This document shows, piece by piece, positions 23,992-33,384 of a stretch of DNA of 64,000 nucleotides. The DNA comes from Thermotoga profunda AZM34c06 (GTDB taxonomy: Bacteria > Thermotogota > Thermotogae > Thermotogales > DSM-5069), in the NCBI RefSeq assembly GCF_000828675.1, contig NZ_AP014510.1:248001-312000 (forward strand), given 5' to 3'. Each line of letters starts with the position of its first letter. The first letter of the stretch is position 1. The position numbers were made by a program, and so were the translations under genes. A model generated the notes under the pieces. That model did not search any database and had not been told where the DNA came from. It worked only from the letters and a program-made list of their open reading frames with translations.

Positions 23992-24801
23992 TTACTCCAA
24001 AGGTATCTTTTCAACTTGACCAAGTCCCATTGTTGTTTTATATCCAACGCCTGCATAGAAAGCAAAATCAGCCAGTATATTAGCAACTTTTATTAATTGA
24101 CTGTCGTGTTCTGGTATTTTGAATGTGACATCACCTATAAAACCTTCAAGATAAAAGTCTCTCAGAGTTATTCTCCTTGATTGTGTCTTTTTTTCGTAAA
24201 TAGTTATCTCTTTGAATCTTTTTTCGATATCTTGATCTATCTTCTGTTCTGAATATTTATTGAATTTTCTAAAAAGGCTTGTAAATATCTTTTCTGGAAT
24301 AGGATATTTATAGTGTTGATCACCAGCTCTAAAAAGTGTTGGTGTGTGAAATCTAAATTTAATGAGGTTTGATTCATACTGCCTTTTGAAGAGTTCTTGT
24401 ACTGAAATATGGTCTGCCCATTTACTCTGTTCTTTGTCGAAGAGTATTTCGACGATTTTATAATCTATATTCCCTATCCTCATGTCTTCTCTCAATGTGT
24501 TTTTTTCAAGAAGGCTTGATATCATCGTCTTAAATACTTCTTCATCGAGTACTGTCAGTCGAATGAAGTAGTTGTTGCTCATTTTTATTTCTATTGGTTT
24601 ACTGAGTTCTTTTCCAAGAAACGATGAGACGGTGAAGGATTTTTCTTTTTGTTCATCGTGTAATTGTTTTGCCATCTGCTCATCGCTTTTTTTGATCAAC
24701 CCAAGAAAGAGACTGTGAATCTTTTGTGCCGGATAAAAATCATATTTTCCATCTTTCAAAGCTTTGAGTTTTATAACCACACTGTGGAAAATATCAATCA
24801 C
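23992..24801 (-). CDS. cas6: Cas6 of the type III operon
   Basis: This 269-aa RAMP has an N-terminal His29 in PAQKIHSLFLGLI, a candidate catalytic base, and the Cas6 glycine-rich loop YAGVGYKTTMGLGQVEKI at the very C-terminus. Mid-protein is FRFHTPTLFRAG, typical of the second ferredoxin fold. It would process pre-crRNA and leave 5'-hydroxyl ends. The GTG at 24801 overlaps the stop of the preceding RAMP but sits directly on GGAG, so the true start may be slightly downstream. It precedes the primase-polymerase by about 12-35 bases. Confidence 0.88.
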   Translation of the reverse strand: MIDIFHSVVIKLKALKDGKYDFYPAQKIHSLFLGLIKKSDEQMAKQLHDEQKEKSFTVSSFLGKELSKPIEIKMSNNYFIRLTVLDEEVFKTMISSLLEKNTLREDMRIGNIDYKIVEILFDKEQSKWADHISVQELFKRQYESNLIKFRFHTPTLFRAGDQHYKYPIPEKIFTSLFRKFNKYSEQKIDQDIEKRFKEITIYEKKTQSRRITLRDFYLEGFIGDVTFKIPEHDSQLIKVANILADFAFYAGVGYKTTMGLGQVEKIPLE

Positions 24802-25373
24802 TCCTTTAATTCAAAGATTTCAACGTCTCCATAACCATATTTTCTGTCTTTCCCAATTCCTGCGTATCTCATGAAGTTGGCTAATGCCGATGCATCTTTA
24901 TTCAATGTCTTGATTGTGATGTAAGTGTAGATTCCATCTACTTTTACCGATTTGAAAAGAAATTCTGGCTTGATCTTTATACCAAGGAACATCTGAAAAT
25001 CATAAACAAGTTGGTTAAAGCTTATACTTTCGGCATTTCTAATTTTCAAAATATAAGTTGAAGGCGGTTTAAAGAGTGCTTTGGTAGTTGTGATTTCAAC
25101 GAAAGCTTTATCTGATTTTATTACTGCTTGTACTTTGGTGGGTATGTTCAGAACAAGAAATCTAAAAAGAGCGGGTAGTGGGCTTGAAAGCACCAAGCAG
25201 TGATTGTGTTTAGTTTGAAAAGGTCCCACTACCCTCAATGTACCGTCTGGTGAGTTTAAAAGAAATTCATAAGCGGCTTCGTCCAAATCTTTGATGATTT
25301 GAAGAATATAATTCCATTTTTCTTCGCCATCTGCAAAGATAGTTTTTGTGTAAATTGGGAACCTTCCAATCAT
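24798..25373 (-). CDS. Small RAMP (Cas6-like) of unassigned role
   Basis: This 191-aa protein ends with YAGIGKDRKYGYGDVEIFEL, a RAMP glycine-rich loop like that of Cas6, and has an earlier beta-rich half (DGTLRVVGPFQTKHNHCLVL). It is shorter than usual Cas6 and is not one of the standard Csm subunits, which are all present upstream. It may be a Cas6 paralogue without clear catalytic His, or an extra complex subunit. The ATG at 25373 overlaps the csm5 stop (ATGA) with GGTGG 5 bases upstream, and its end overlaps cas6, so it is firmly within the operon. Confidence 0.7.
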   Translation of the reverse strand: MIGRFPIYTKTIFADGEEKWNYILQIIKDLDEAAYEFLLNSPDGTLRVVGPFQTKHNHCLVLSSPLPALFRFLVLNIPTKVQAVIKSDKAFVEITTTKALFKPPSTYILKIRNAESISFNQLVYDFQMFLGIKIKPEFLFKSVKVDGIYTYITIKTLNKDASALANFMRYAGIGKDRKYGYGDVEIFELKE

Positions 25374-26467
25374 TTTACCACCGTGAAAGTGAACCAACCA
25401 AAAGGTGATATTGGTTGATTTTCTTTGTTTATCAAAGAACGTCTTGAAAGTGGTGCGATGTCTCTACCATGATTTTTAATCAGGTTTCTAACTTGTTTTC
25501 TCAATTCCTCGTCTAAAAGAATAAACAAACTACACGCTTTCAAACCACCCCCATAGCCGATGTGAATTTTGTCTTTTTGGTTTTGTAATTTCTTCAAAAG
25601 GCTTCCGTATTTCGAATTCTCAGCTTTCAGGTCATTTAGTTCATCTTTTATCACATCGTCGTACATCTCTCTCACGCAATCAAATATTTGATCAATTGAC
25701 TTTGGTACATCGGAGTATTTTTTTGAAAGCTCTCTTTGCATAAGTTCCATTTGATCCAAATCGAAGATAATCTCAGTTTCAAACTCCATTGATGGAGGTA
25801 TCACTTCTGCCAAAAAGGTGGGCTTTTTACTGTCAAAGACAAGTTTTTGAGACATAACTTTGAAAACACCAATTCTTACAAGGCAAACAGGTTCTGTGAG
25901 TAGATTGGTATCCCTGACTATCAAAAACCTTGCGAAATCTGTGTGAATTTCATTTTCAAATCTAAAACAACTGTCTACATGCTTAGTTATTTGAGACATT
26001 AATGACCATTTTCTTTTTGGATCCTGTTGAACTTCTTTCAGTTTATTCTTTATGATCTCTATGATCTCTGAAAAATGACTTCTGTTCTTTTTCATTATAT
26101 GGTATTGAATAGCCGTTCTTATGGCACCTTTGATGGAGCTACCGGGTATGTACAATACTCCTGAAGGATGCTTGATCATTTGAAGTATTTCTCCGTTTAT
26201 TTCGTCTGTATATTTTCTTATTTCATAGAATAGATCTTTTTTATCTATTTGTTTTTCAACATTTGGAATAGTTTTATTGGCGATTTTGTTTAGAGAGTCT
26301 TTTTCTTTCAATTTTGGGTAGTTGTGAAGCAGTCTAAAAAATGACATGTCACGGAGTTTGTAGTATGACGAATTAATATTCACTATCTGGCATGGTGTGT
26401 ATTTTTCCCCAGAACCAATGAAAACAGGGGTAAATGTTTTGAACTTAATCGATATCTTTTGCCTCAT
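25370..26467 (-). CDS. csm5: Csm5, type III-A Cas7-like subunit
   Basis: This 365-aa RAMP starts with KFKTFTPVFIGSGEKYTP, the Csm5 opening with its GSG turn, followed by LYIPGSSIKGAIRTAIQY, the SSxKG helix. The C-terminal part holds IHIGYGGGLKACS as the glycine-rich loop. Csm5 caps the 3' end of the crRNA backbone. The ATG overlaps the csm4 stop (ATGA), and the stop overlaps the small RAMP. Confidence 0.93.
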   Translation of the reverse strand: MRQKISIKFKTFTPVFIGSGEKYTPCQIVNINSSYYKLRDMSFFRLLHNYPKLKEKDSLNKIANKTIPNVEKQIDKKDLFYEIRKYTDEINGEILQMIKHPSGVLYIPGSSIKGAIRTAIQYHIMKKNRSHFSEIIEIIKNKLKEVQQDPKRKWSLMSQITKHVDSCFRFENEIHTDFARFLIVRDTNLLTEPVCLVRIGVFKVMSQKLVFDSKKPTFLAEVIPPSMEFETEIIFDLDQMELMQRELSKKYSDVPKSIDQIFDCVREMYDDVIKDELNDLKAENSKYGSLLKKLQNQKDKIHIGYGGGLKACSLFILLDEELRKQVRNLIKNHGRDIAPLSRRSLINKENQPISPFGWFTFTVVK

Positions 26468-27312
26468 TTTTCATCACCACCGAAAGCGATTACGACAGGC
26501 GATGTCTGGATGAAATAATCTTCTATTTTAACCACTCCACGGCCTTGAATAGGGAATGTGAAAGTACTTCCTTCAACAAGATAGTTTAGATCTACCTTTG
26601 TTTTTACTGTATCTTTCTTGAATCCCCTTTTTCTTATTACTCTGTAATATCCTGCATTGAGCCTTTCGATTTCTTCTTCATTAGGTATACAAAGTGATAG
26701 TGTGATGTAATATTTTCCTTGTTGGTTGAATTGCTTTGGCAGATCGGTTATTTTGAAATCGAAAAGACCAAAACCATAAGTATTATCACCACCTATACCA
26801 CTATCACCTAAAGCCTTCAGAGAACTGGTTAACATCTTTTCGTAATTATCTTCAAATTCTAAAACTATACAAGGTACAAAGCCTGGTTTGACATATGTAA
26901 CTTCGATAAAGTAGAACATCGAGTTGTTGGTATTTCTATCTAAGGCATTTCTGGGTATACTGGTTACTGTTGTTGGTTGCTCGGTTAAGATTGATTTTTC
27001 TGGATTTACTAATGACAATTTAGACAAGTAAGCATAAGGAGATGATTTAATATTTTTAGGATCTTTTGAATGCATAGAATCGTAAATCATTGGTTTTGGC
27101 ACGACATAATCATCATTATTTTGGAAAATAAGAGAGGAGCATTTTAAATTTTTGGCAAACAACTGGGCGTCTTCACCAAAAAGCTTGAAAGCCCAATAGA
27201 CTATAGCACCATAGATTGTGTCTGAATGAATTGTGGAAAGGGTGGAATCTGACTCATCCCCCCTTCCAACTCTGAAACCTCCTTTAAAATCAAGGAGGAT
27301 AAGTTTTCTCAC
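26464..27312 (-). CDS. csm4: Csm4, type III-A Cas5-like subunit
   Basis: This 282-aa protein starts RKLILLDFKGGFRVGRGDES and goes on to STIHSDTIYGAIVYWAFK, the HSDTI(Y/F)GA landmark of Csm4. GDSGIGGDNTYGFGLFDF is the glycine-rich loop. Csm4 holds the 5' handle of the crRNA and contacts Cas10. A GTG at 27312 has AAAGGG 8 bases upstream. The GTG three codons earlier overlaps the csm3 TGA but abuts that site. It overlaps csm5 by 4 bases. Confidence 0.93.
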   Translation of the reverse strand: MRKLILLDFKGGFRVGRGDESDSTLSTIHSDTIYGAIVYWAFKLFGEDAQLFAKNLKCSSLIFQNNDDYVVPKPMIYDSMHSKDPKNIKSSPYAYLSKLSLVNPEKSILTEQPTTVTSIPRNALDRNTNNSMFYFIEVTYVKPGFVPCIVLEFEDNYEKMLTSSLKALGDSGIGGDNTYGFGLFDFKITDLPKQFNQQGKYYITLSLCIPNEEEIERLNAGYYRVIRKRGFKKDTVKTKVDLNYLVEGSTFTFPIQGRGVVKIEDYFIQTSPVVIAFGGDEK

Positions 27313-27317
27313 AACAA

Positions 27318-28100
27318 TCACCCTTTCAAGTTGGGCAATTTCTGCTTGAGTTCAGAGGGTGTCTTTCCTTCGACATCAAAGCTGAGAACTTTTTCTTCTT
27401 CACCGGTATAATATTTTTCAGATTTGAAAATCATCTGGTTTATCTTAAACTCGACTTTTCCATAACCTCTTGATCCACTAGATCCAATATAGTCATCTTC
27501 GATCAATTCAAGTGCTGTGAAAATATTTCTTAGATCTGTTTCAACATTGCTTTTTTCTTCGGCTGTGTAAACAATCTCAAATGAAAATTCTGCACCAGCT
27601 GGCACTCTCTCATTAGTTCTTGGGCTTGCATGGCAGGTTACTCTATCAAGACCGTTTTCCATTTTCCATTCGGCATAAGGTACATCTGTTTCCATGCTTT
27701 CAAGGGCTTCCTTGGATTCTTCTGTTAAATGCGCATCTCTGACGATTATCCTCGCGGGTATATTCACTTTCTCGCCTTCTGTTTTAGGAGAAGATCCAAA
27801 GAGACGACAGATTTCACAGTTGATATCATTACATTCATGTCTTCTTACTGCATTCTTTCCTGATCCAAACGTATCAAGGCGCATTTTCTTTAGTCTTTCA
27901 AGCAATGATCTCATTTTCCCTTTCAATGAACTACCAGGTATATATGGTTCACCAGTCAGTGGGTTTCTAATTATCGGGTTGTCGATACCACCTATCGATA
28001 TTCCTGTATCTGTGCCTCCAATCCTTGTACCTGTTTTTAAAACAATCTTGCCAGTTATTATGTATTTTCCCAAGATTGGCTTAATTGCGTTTTCACTCAT
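27318..28100 (-). CDS. csm3: Csm3, type III-A backbone and target-RNA nuclease
   Basis: This 260-aa RAMP has the catalytic-loop Asp40 in SIGGIDNPIIRNP, equivalent to the known Csm3 nuclease Asp, then YIPGSSLKGKMRSLLER. A Cys/His cluster (RRHECNDINCEICRLFG) follows that binds zinc in homologues. The C-terminal SSGSRGYGKVEF is the glycine-rich loop. Repeated Csm3 subunits cut target RNA every 6 nt. GGAGG lies 9 bases before the ATG, which overlaps the csm2 stop. Confidence 0.96.
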   Translation of the reverse strand: MSENAIKPILGKYIITGKIVLKTGTRIGGTDTGISIGGIDNPIIRNPLTGEPYIPGSSLKGKMRSLLERLKKMRLDTFGSGKNAVRRHECNDINCEICRLFGSSPKTEGEKVNIPARIIVRDAHLTEESKEALESMETDVPYAEWKMENGLDRVTCHASPRTNERVPAGAEFSFEIVYTAEEKSNVETDLRNIFTALELIEDDYIGSSGSRGYGKVEFKINQMIFKSEKYYTGEEEKVLSFDVEGKTPSELKQKLPNLKG

Positions 28101-28513
28101 CTTCTTTGTCCTCCTTTCTGAGATTCATAGTATTTGAAGTATGCAAGTATTGAATCATAGAATTTTTTAAATAACTCAAAATCAGCTTGATCATTAATCT
28201 TGTCTATAGCAGTTCCGAGAATATCTTGAAGATCTCTCAGTTCATCTTGACGACCAGTTTGGTAAGCAAGATAAGCTTTGACAAAGATCATTTCGTCTCG
28301 TATTTCTCTCTTAAAGGCATCGAGATTTTTCAAGTAAGATGGTCTGTTCATCGAGTATTTACTCCAGATTTTGCTTATATGTCCGTGGAATTTCCTTATT
28401 TGGGTCATGTTTATTCTCAATTCTCGAGCTGTATTTTCTGAGAATTTAATCATTTCAGACATATTCCATTCCGATAGTTTCGGTAATTTCTTTATTACTT
28501 CCACATTAGCCAT
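28097..28513 (-). CDS. csm2: Csm2, type III-A small subunit
   Basis: This 138-aa helical protein contains MTQIRKFHGHISKIW and MIFVKAYLAYQTGRQ, the conserved Csm2 segments, and ends with helices IDKINDQADFELFKKFYDSILAYF-like in spacing. It forms the inner filament opposite Csm3. The second ATG (28513) is preferred because GGAGG lies 7 bases upstream, whereas the ATG at 28519 directly follows it. It overlaps the end of csm1 by 8 bases. Confidence 0.9.
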   Translation of the reverse strand: MANVEVIKKLPKLSEWNMSEMIKFSENTARELRINMTQIRKFHGHISKIWSKYSMNRPSYLKNLDAFKREIRDEMIFVKAYLAYQTGRQDELRDLQDILGTAIDKINDQADFELFKKFYDSILAYFKYYESQKGGQRR

Positions 28514-30704
28514 TTTCATCCCTCCTTCTTGCTTTGAGATCTATAAGCTGTAAAATAGCATTGAGTGCAGGAATTTCCTGTGTTCTAACCAAATTTGCAA
28601 AAATTTTGTCTTGTTCGTTCTCACGAGCTTCGATATACGCCAAAAATGCCTTGTTTAGTGGAGAATCTTCTAAGGATATTTCAAGAGACTTTCTTATGAC
28701 GCTTCTGTCGACGGAAGTTGCTAATTTTGAGAGTTTTTCGTAGATTCTGTATGTTTTCTCTGTGAAATCTTTCCAACTCACAATTTGTGGTTTTTCCAGT
28801 ACTGATCTGTGGTTTTTGAAAACTCTCTTCATACCGTGTGAAAGAACTATGCAGTTTTTACCATGTTTTTTTCCAAGTTTTTCAGCCTGTTGCGCCATTT
28901 CTTTCACCTTACCTATGTTTTCTTTTTCATCAAAGATAACAAAAGATGCCGTGTAGGTGATATTTTCGTTTTCATTAGTAAAATTACGAAATTCCATCTG
29001 CATTTCATAAGCGAATTGCAAGATATCTTCCCAGCCACCTAAAATGAAAAGATCGTCTCCTCCCGAGTAGACAACAGCAACATTTTTACCTTTGGCCAAT
29101 TTTCTAACCTTGTGTTTGAAAAAATAAGTCAATAATCTCGAAAGCGTGCTGATTCTTGACAGAGTTTTTGTCTTTAACCCTTCTCTGAAGATGGTACCGA
29201 GATTATCAATGTCTGCTTGCAAGCATGCGAGTTTTTTCCCAGCCGATTCTTCGGCGAGTTCTTCAAATTCCTGATGTTTGGCATAACTGACCATATCGAT
29301 GAAGATCAAGTTTTGAGAATCTTCTGAGCCGATTTCTCTAAGCCCAAGGACGTAGTTTTTGGCTTTCAATGGTTTGTCACTGAAACTGTATCTTTCGTTG
29401 AGTATTTCAAAATCTCCTTGTGGGTCTTGTGAGAAGTATTTTGCATACACCATCTGTCTACCATACTCATACATCTGTTTACAAAAATCACATGCTGAAG
29501 GTTCTTGATCCTCTCTCAAACTAAGAAGTTCTTTGGTTCTTTTTCCGCAGATTTTGCATGTCTGTAAGTTTTGAACACTCTTGATATTGACAAGATCAAA
29601 AAGCTCATTTAATTCATCCACAGAATACATTCTCAGTTTCGCTGTTCTGATCTTTTCATTTATTCTTTGAAAAACTTCTGATGGGTCTTTCACTTCACTG
29701 AGTGCCATTGGCTCATACTCAACAATGAGTTTTAAATCTGTCGCTTTTTCTAAGAGCCATTGGTTGATTTCCTTTTGAACCTTTCTGAGTTTTTCGATGT
29801 TTTGATCTGTGTTTGATATTATTAAATAGAAATGCCCTCCACCAACGAAATGTACATTTGTTCTGAAAAATCCTGTTTCTTGGAGTATCTTGTCTACAAT
29901 GATTTCTTGGAATAGGTCTATAAAGAAACTGCGTCCTCTAAAAGATCTAAGTGCACCTTTTGATGAAACATTGGTGATGAATCTTTGAATTCCAGAGACA
30001 TCACCTTCGATGAGTAGAAGAACTTGTTCATTTTCAAGACTTTTTAGGTCGTTATATTTCTCAATTGGGATCTTCTTTGCTTTAACATAATCGTAGATTG
30101 AAAGTGCGATCATTGCGGTGACTTTTAAATGATCATATAGCGATATATCCATGATCCCTTCTTTTTGCGTTGACTGTGGTACAAAAGAGAGATATTTGTA
30201 CAATAAGAATCTCAAGTTTTCAACATTCAGAGATAGTCTTTTTAAATCATCCACAAGTGCCGTGTATAGTTTTTTGAAGTCTGATTGATCTGCTATTTTT
30301 TCATTTGTTGTATGGTCGATCTCTCCTATTGCGCCTGGTTTAAAGTAGGAATCAATTGTTCTTTCGTCATCTTTCCCTATCCTTGCCAGGATATTTTCAA
30401 GTGTTCTTCTTTCTTCAAAACCTTCATCTTGTTTAGTTTGCCTTTCAGAACTTGCAATGTTGTCCGCATAACACACGTACCAGGTAAGTGGATCAGGATC
30501 GTCAAGATTCGCTTCATGATGGTAGAACATGAATTTTTGGTATGGAGCAAAGATTTTTTTGTCATCCACATCAACATCCTTGATAAAAACACTACCTGCG
30601 AGAGTATGTTTCTGCGATTGATCTACAAGACCAGCTCTTCTTACAAGTTTTCCTATATCGTGTATCAGTGCTCCGATTGCTAAAGTTTCGCGTTCTTTGT
30701 CCAC
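28506..30704 (-). CDS. csm1: Cas10/Csm1, cyclic-oligoadenylate synthase with HD nuclease
   Basis: This 732-aa protein has HD motif His15-Asp16 in LIHDIGKLVR (single-stranded DNA cleavage) and FYHHEA near 62. The first palm holds LLIEGDVSGIQRFI. A zinc ribbon is formed by C383KIC386 and C405DFC408, and the second palm has GGDD at 548-551 (VVYSGGDDLFIL). Both effector activities thus appear intact. The GTG at 30704 has GGAGG 7 bases upstream. The CARF gene ends 5 bases upstream. Its cyclic product would be sensed by the CARF, Csx1 and perhaps SAVED proteins encoded next door. Confidence 0.96.
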   Translation of the reverse strand: MDKERETLAIGALIHDIGKLVRRAGLVDQSQKHTLAGSVFIKDVDVDDKKIFAPYQKFMFYHHEANLDDPDPLTWYVCYADNIASSERQTKQDEGFEERRTLENILARIGKDDERTIDSYFKPGAIGEIDHTTNEKIADQSDFKKLYTALVDDLKRLSLNVENLRFLLYKYLSFVPQSTQKEGIMDISLYDHLKVTAMIALSIYDYVKAKKIPIEKYNDLKSLENEQVLLLIEGDVSGIQRFITNVSSKGALRSFRGRSFFIDLFQEIIVDKILQETGFFRTNVHFVGGGHFYLIISNTDQNIEKLRKVQKEINQWLLEKATDLKLIVEYEPMALSEVKDPSEVFQRINEKIRTAKLRMYSVDELNELFDLVNIKSVQNLQTCKICGKRTKELLSLREDQEPSACDFCKQMYEYGRQMVYAKYFSQDPQGDFEILNERYSFSDKPLKAKNYVLGLREIGSEDSQNLIFIDMVSYAKHQEFEELAEESAGKKLACLQADIDNLGTIFREGLKTKTLSRISTLSRLLTYFFKHKVRKLAKGKNVAVVYSGGDDLFILGGWEDILQFAYEMQMEFRNFTNENENITYTASFVIFDEKENIGKVKEMAQQAEKLGKKHGKNCIVLSHGMKRVFKNHRSVLEKPQIVSWKDFTEKTYRIYEKLSKLATSVDRSVIRKSLEISLEDSPLNKAFLAYIEARENEQDKIFANLVRTQEIPALNAILQLIDLKARRRDENG

Positions 30705-30708
30705 ATAC

Positions 30709-31860
30709 TCACCTCCTTTCTTGAAGAATTTCTTCTATTTTCTTTTTCACGCACTCAAGAAATTTTTGATTTTTGATAGTAGTTTGGATGACGTAAAATC
30801 CTGTTCCTTTTTTACTGTTCAAAACCATCTTGAGATGGTCTTTCTCTATCCACACCCTGAATGCATTTCCACTTTCGATTTCTGAACTTCCAGTTATGCT
30901 GACAAGTTCAATCCAAGGTAATTTGGCTATCTCTTCGGTGATTTTCTCGTTGAATTCTCTGAATTTCGTTGCATGTCCACCTGAGCCTGTGATTTTGTCT
31001 GAAAAAGGTTTGTTTGTTTTATAGTCATCATCATCAATGGTTGAACAATCCCATTCAGTACTTTCTAAATAGATTTGTCCAAGGGGATTTAGTGCTAAGT
31101 AGTCTTCTGTATCTATTCGAGTTCGCTCAATGAATATCTTTATTTCCTCTGGTAAACTCGCCCAACTTTGAAAACCAAATTTTTCCAAGAATCTTTTCTC
31201 TTCAACGGTGTTCATATATTCGAGCATTGCGAAGATCTTTGAATATTTTCTATATAGATCTGGATCGAATCTAACTGGGATTGGGAGAAGTTCTATTATC
31301 TCATCAAAGGATTCAAAAAGATAATAAACGGGAACGTTTAGGGCTTGTCCAAGTAATGCTGCATAAGCGATAGCAGCCTTGTAACCACCTGTTGCGTTTA
31401 TAATACATCGATCGAGACTATCTTTCGCACAATTAGCCATTTCTCTTACCAAATTTCTCAAGCCATGGAGTTTAAAATCGAAACGATTTTTATCGTTGAG
31501 TTTATCCACTTTCACAACCTCAACACTATTGAATTCAAGATTATTTTTGTTTTTTTGGAAATATTCTTTGAGAATATTACCGATAAGTTCTCCATCGGGA
31601 GTATCAGAAACCAATAAAAATATCTTTTGCCTGGAATTAAGGAAACCTTTTTCGATCAAGCTCGCAACGGAATTGATCTCTGCTCCCCAGGTCTTATCGT
31701 GAGGATCTTTAATGTTCCGCAGAATTTGGGCAACTCCAGCCATATTTTCAGATTGAGCTTCATCTATTAATTTTTTTAACTGTTCTGGAGAATTTGGTCT
31801 AATGGAATTTGTTTTAAGACTTGCTCCAACTGTACATATGAGAGTGTCTTTGTAACTCAT
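30709..31860 (-). CDS. CARF-domain effector or regulator (APE2256-like) with uncharacterised C-terminus
   Basis: This 383-aa protein has a CARF fold over about residues 1-200: a first strand TLICTVGASL, FLLVSDTPDG, and the ligand-loop signature NATGGYKAAIAYAALLGQ (155-172), followed by VPVYYLFESFDEII. This resembles the TIGR02619/APE2256 family. No HEPN RxxxxH motif is visible. The last 90 residues (FRVWIEKDHLKMVLNSKKG, then VIQTTIKNQKFLECVKKKI) could be a RelE-like fold as in the CARF-RelE protein Cami1, but that is a guess from pattern only. It directly precedes csm1. AGGAG lies 9 bases before the ATG. Confidence 0.75.
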   Translation of the reverse strand: MSYKDTLICTVGASLKTNSIRPNSPEQLKKLIDEAQSENMAGVAQILRNIKDPHDKTWGAEINSVASLIEKGFLNSRQKIFLLVSDTPDGELIGNILKEYFQKNKNNLEFNSVEVVKVDKLNDKNRFDFKLHGLRNLVREMANCAKDSLDRCIINATGGYKAAIAYAALLGQALNVPVYYLFESFDEIIELLPIPVRFDPDLYRKYSKIFAMLEYMNTVEEKRFLEKFGFQSWASLPEEIKIFIERTRIDTEDYLALNPLGQIYLESTEWDCSTIDDDDYKTNKPFSDKITGSGGHATKFREFNEKITEEIAKLPWIELVSITGSSEIESGNAFRVWIEKDHLKMVLNSKKGTGFYVIQTTIKNQKFLECVKKKIEEILQERR

Positions 31861-31941
31861 CCATAATCGCTCCTTTCTGTCCCAATCAATATGATGCTCC
31901 CCACGGCATATTTCTGACAGTTATCCAAGATAAATGACTTA

Positions 31942-33366
31942 TCAGATATTTCTCAATAGGTATTCGCGTACTTCGTCCAATGATGTATGTTCATTGTATC
32001 TAACATAAATTGTTTCATCTGTACCTTTTCTTAATTCTGTGATATCTCTTGCTAAACCAATGTGGGCAAAGAAATTTCTCTCACTCAGCGTGCTTTTAGA
32101 TCCTGGATCTATAACTTCACGCATGCTAAACCACCCATTCACTTGATTCTCAGTTTTTTCAAGATACCTATTAGTTTTAATGATCATGAGGTCTACTTCA
32201 TTTAGTAAAAATGTAAGACTGTGATTGAAACCAATTTGAGTTAATATCTCTTTAAAAACACTCTCGATTCTTTTTAAACTTACCCCGGTATCTCGGTTGA
32301 TTGGTTTGATATCCTTGCTTTGAAGCATTCTGATCATTCCTATGTATAGGCCAAGCTGACATATTATTTCTACATAAGCCTCTTTGTTCAACTTTGGTGA
32401 TTTTCTGTAGTTGCTATATAATTTTTTCTCTGCATATTCGATCAAATTTTCAATTTCTTGAAAAATTTCTTGTTCTGTGTGTTTGTTTTCATAGTAAAGA
32501 AATAAAGGTACACAATTTATAATTGCAGAATAAATCCAAAAACTCTTCAGCAATTTCTCGCTCAGTGATCTTTTGAGTGGTCTGATTAGTTTTTCATTAT
32601 CACGGAAAATCTCGGTTTTTAGAAATCTATTCAGTTCATCTTCAGTCAATTTTGTACCTTGATATGTTCTTTTAAAATATGATAAAAATGGTGATTCAAA
32701 AGCTGTCGGATAAACCTGTTTTTGAAAATGTATTTCATATTTTGAGGCTGTACTCCCAATTATGGGATCTGAGAAGGTTATGGTTATCTTTGGAGAGTTT
32801 TCCCCAGGCCAGTTCACTAATGTAGCAAATATCGAAAAATATCTCGCTGCTTCGATCATCGCGGAGATGTATATATTCAAACCACTTGAAATATCAAGAT
32901 AGAATTCCTGTATTTGTTCGCGAAGGTATCTTTTTACCATGTCAAAAAATAATTCTAAAACTATATCGTCGTAGTCTCCTTTTAACTCAACTTTCTCATA
33001 AGTACCAAGTGAGTGAATTACGAGTATGTCGTCTTTATCATTTTCACAGGGTATTTTACGGATGTAAGAAACGGGGTTCTTCAAATATTCATCGGGATTC
33101 TCAACGATATCTTTAATTTCTCGTTCAAGATCATGCAGATTTCTTTTTTTGAACTCTTCGGGGAGTCTTTTGTTGAGAAGTATACTGACAGGGTAGATCA
33201 GTATCACTTTTGTCTCTTCTTTTTTTGTGCTTAGATGATACTTTTTGAGAAAGAAGCTTGAAAGTTCGGATTCTTGACAAAAATCATCTTGTGATTCTTG
33301 AGAAGGTATGAAGAATGATTTGGTTTCACCTAAGATTCGTCCAACTTGATAAATCAAACCATTCAT
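31942..33366 (-). CDS. csx1: Csx1, CARF-HEPN ribonuclease
   Basis: This 474-aa protein has a CARF domain in its N-terminal half, with VILIYPVSILLN and the ligand-loop segment YLDISSGLNIYISAMIEAAR. Its C-terminal HEPN domain contains the catalytic R430-x4-H435 (ERNFFAHIGL). Csx1 proteins are switched on by cyclic oligoadenylate and degrade RNA unspecifically. It is encoded between Csx20 and the second CARF gene, with an 80-base gap on its 3' side that carries a GTGGGG motif shared with the cas6 leader. GGGGGG lies about 11 bases before the ATG. Confidence 0.88.
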   Translation of the reverse strand: MNGLIYQVGRILGETKSFFIPSQESQDDFCQESELSSFFLKKYHLSTKKEETKVILIYPVSILLNKRLPEEFKKRNLHDLEREIKDIVENPDEYLKNPVSYIRKIPCENDKDDILVIHSLGTYEKVELKGDYDDIVLELFFDMVKRYLREQIQEFYLDISSGLNIYISAMIEAARYFSIFATLVNWPGENSPKITITFSDPIIGSTASKYEIHFQKQVYPTAFESPFLSYFKRTYQGTKLTEDELNRFLKTEIFRDNEKLIRPLKRSLSEKLLKSFWIYSAIINCVPLFLYYENKHTEQEIFQEIENLIEYAEKKLYSNYRKSPKLNKEAYVEIICQLGLYIGMIRMLQSKDIKPINRDTGVSLKRIESVFKEILTQIGFNHSLTFLLNEVDLMIIKTNRYLEKTENQVNGWFSMREVIDPGSKSTLSERNFFAHIGLARDITELRKGTDETIYVRYNEHTSLDEVREYLLRNI

Positions 33367-33384
33367 TCATTGTATACCCCCCTT

